Shown: positions 5,348 through 5,352 of the stretch, in pieces
How positions within the stretch are numbered: position 1 is the first letter of the stretch
Layout: every line of letters begins with the position of its first letter
DNA from: Streptosporangiaceae bacterium
GTDB taxonomy: Bacteria > Actinomycetota > Actinomycetes > Streptosporangiales > Streptosporangiaceae
DNA length: 5,352 nt
Direction: 5' to 3'
NCBI GenBank assembly: GCA_030050125.1
Contig: JASIJN010000517.1
Location: 1-5,352 of the forward strand
Made by a program: the position numbers and the translations under genes
Notes under the pieces: model-generated
What the model was told of the DNA's origin: nothing
The model's database searches: none
The model's input: the letters and a program-made list of their open reading frames with translations, nothing else

Positions 5348-5352
5348 GGGCG

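Noticed and set aside
5172..5352. Possible c-di-AMP or other riboswitch after hflX
   Set aside because: I could not match the conserved bases or stem order of a known riboswitch class; only simple inverted repeats are visible.

Overview
The window is very GC-rich with strong third-position GC bias. Its proteins (an HflX with an actinobacterial-style N-terminal extension, a GlcD/GlcE pair and a malate synthase A) point to a high-GC Actinomycetota chromosome. I cannot assign a genus. Nothing indicates a mobile element, phage, CRISPR array, rRNA or tRNA. The content is core metabolism plus one translation-stress GTPase, and I find no undescribed multigene system. The most interesting signals are short inverted repeats in the regulatory gaps.

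Layout: the left two thirds (1-3365) is a minus-strand cluster read right to left. It starts with aceB (malate synthase A, GTG start at 3365, stop at 1761), followed after a 119-bp gap by glcD (FAD subunit of glycolate oxidase, 1641 to 145). After a further 34 bp comes the start of glcE (110 to beyond the left edge). The right third holds one plus-strand gene, hflX (3714-5171). A 348-bp divergent intergenic region (3366-3713) separates aceB from hflX and contains no credible gene. The last 181 bp (5172-5352), after hflX, hold a terminator-like hairpin and two further GC-rich inverted repeats but no gene.

How the genes fit together: GlcD/GlcE (usually with an Fe-S subunit, GlcF, which would lie outside the window) oxidise glycolate to glyoxylate. 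AceB condenses glyoxylate with acetyl-CoA to give malate. The cluster is thus a compact glycolate-to-malate route. No isocitrate lyase is visible, so the glyoxylate may come from glycolate or purine breakdown as well as from the classic shunt. HflX appears to be an independent, divergently transcribed ribosome-rescue GTPase.

Regulation: a 23-bp near-perfect palindrome (3393-3415) lies 27 bp upstream of the aceB start and abuts a TTGACA hexamer. A 12-base stretch of it recurs in inverted orientation in the glcD leader (1688-1699), inside a second inverted repeat. This suggests, but does not prove, that one regulator controls both genes.
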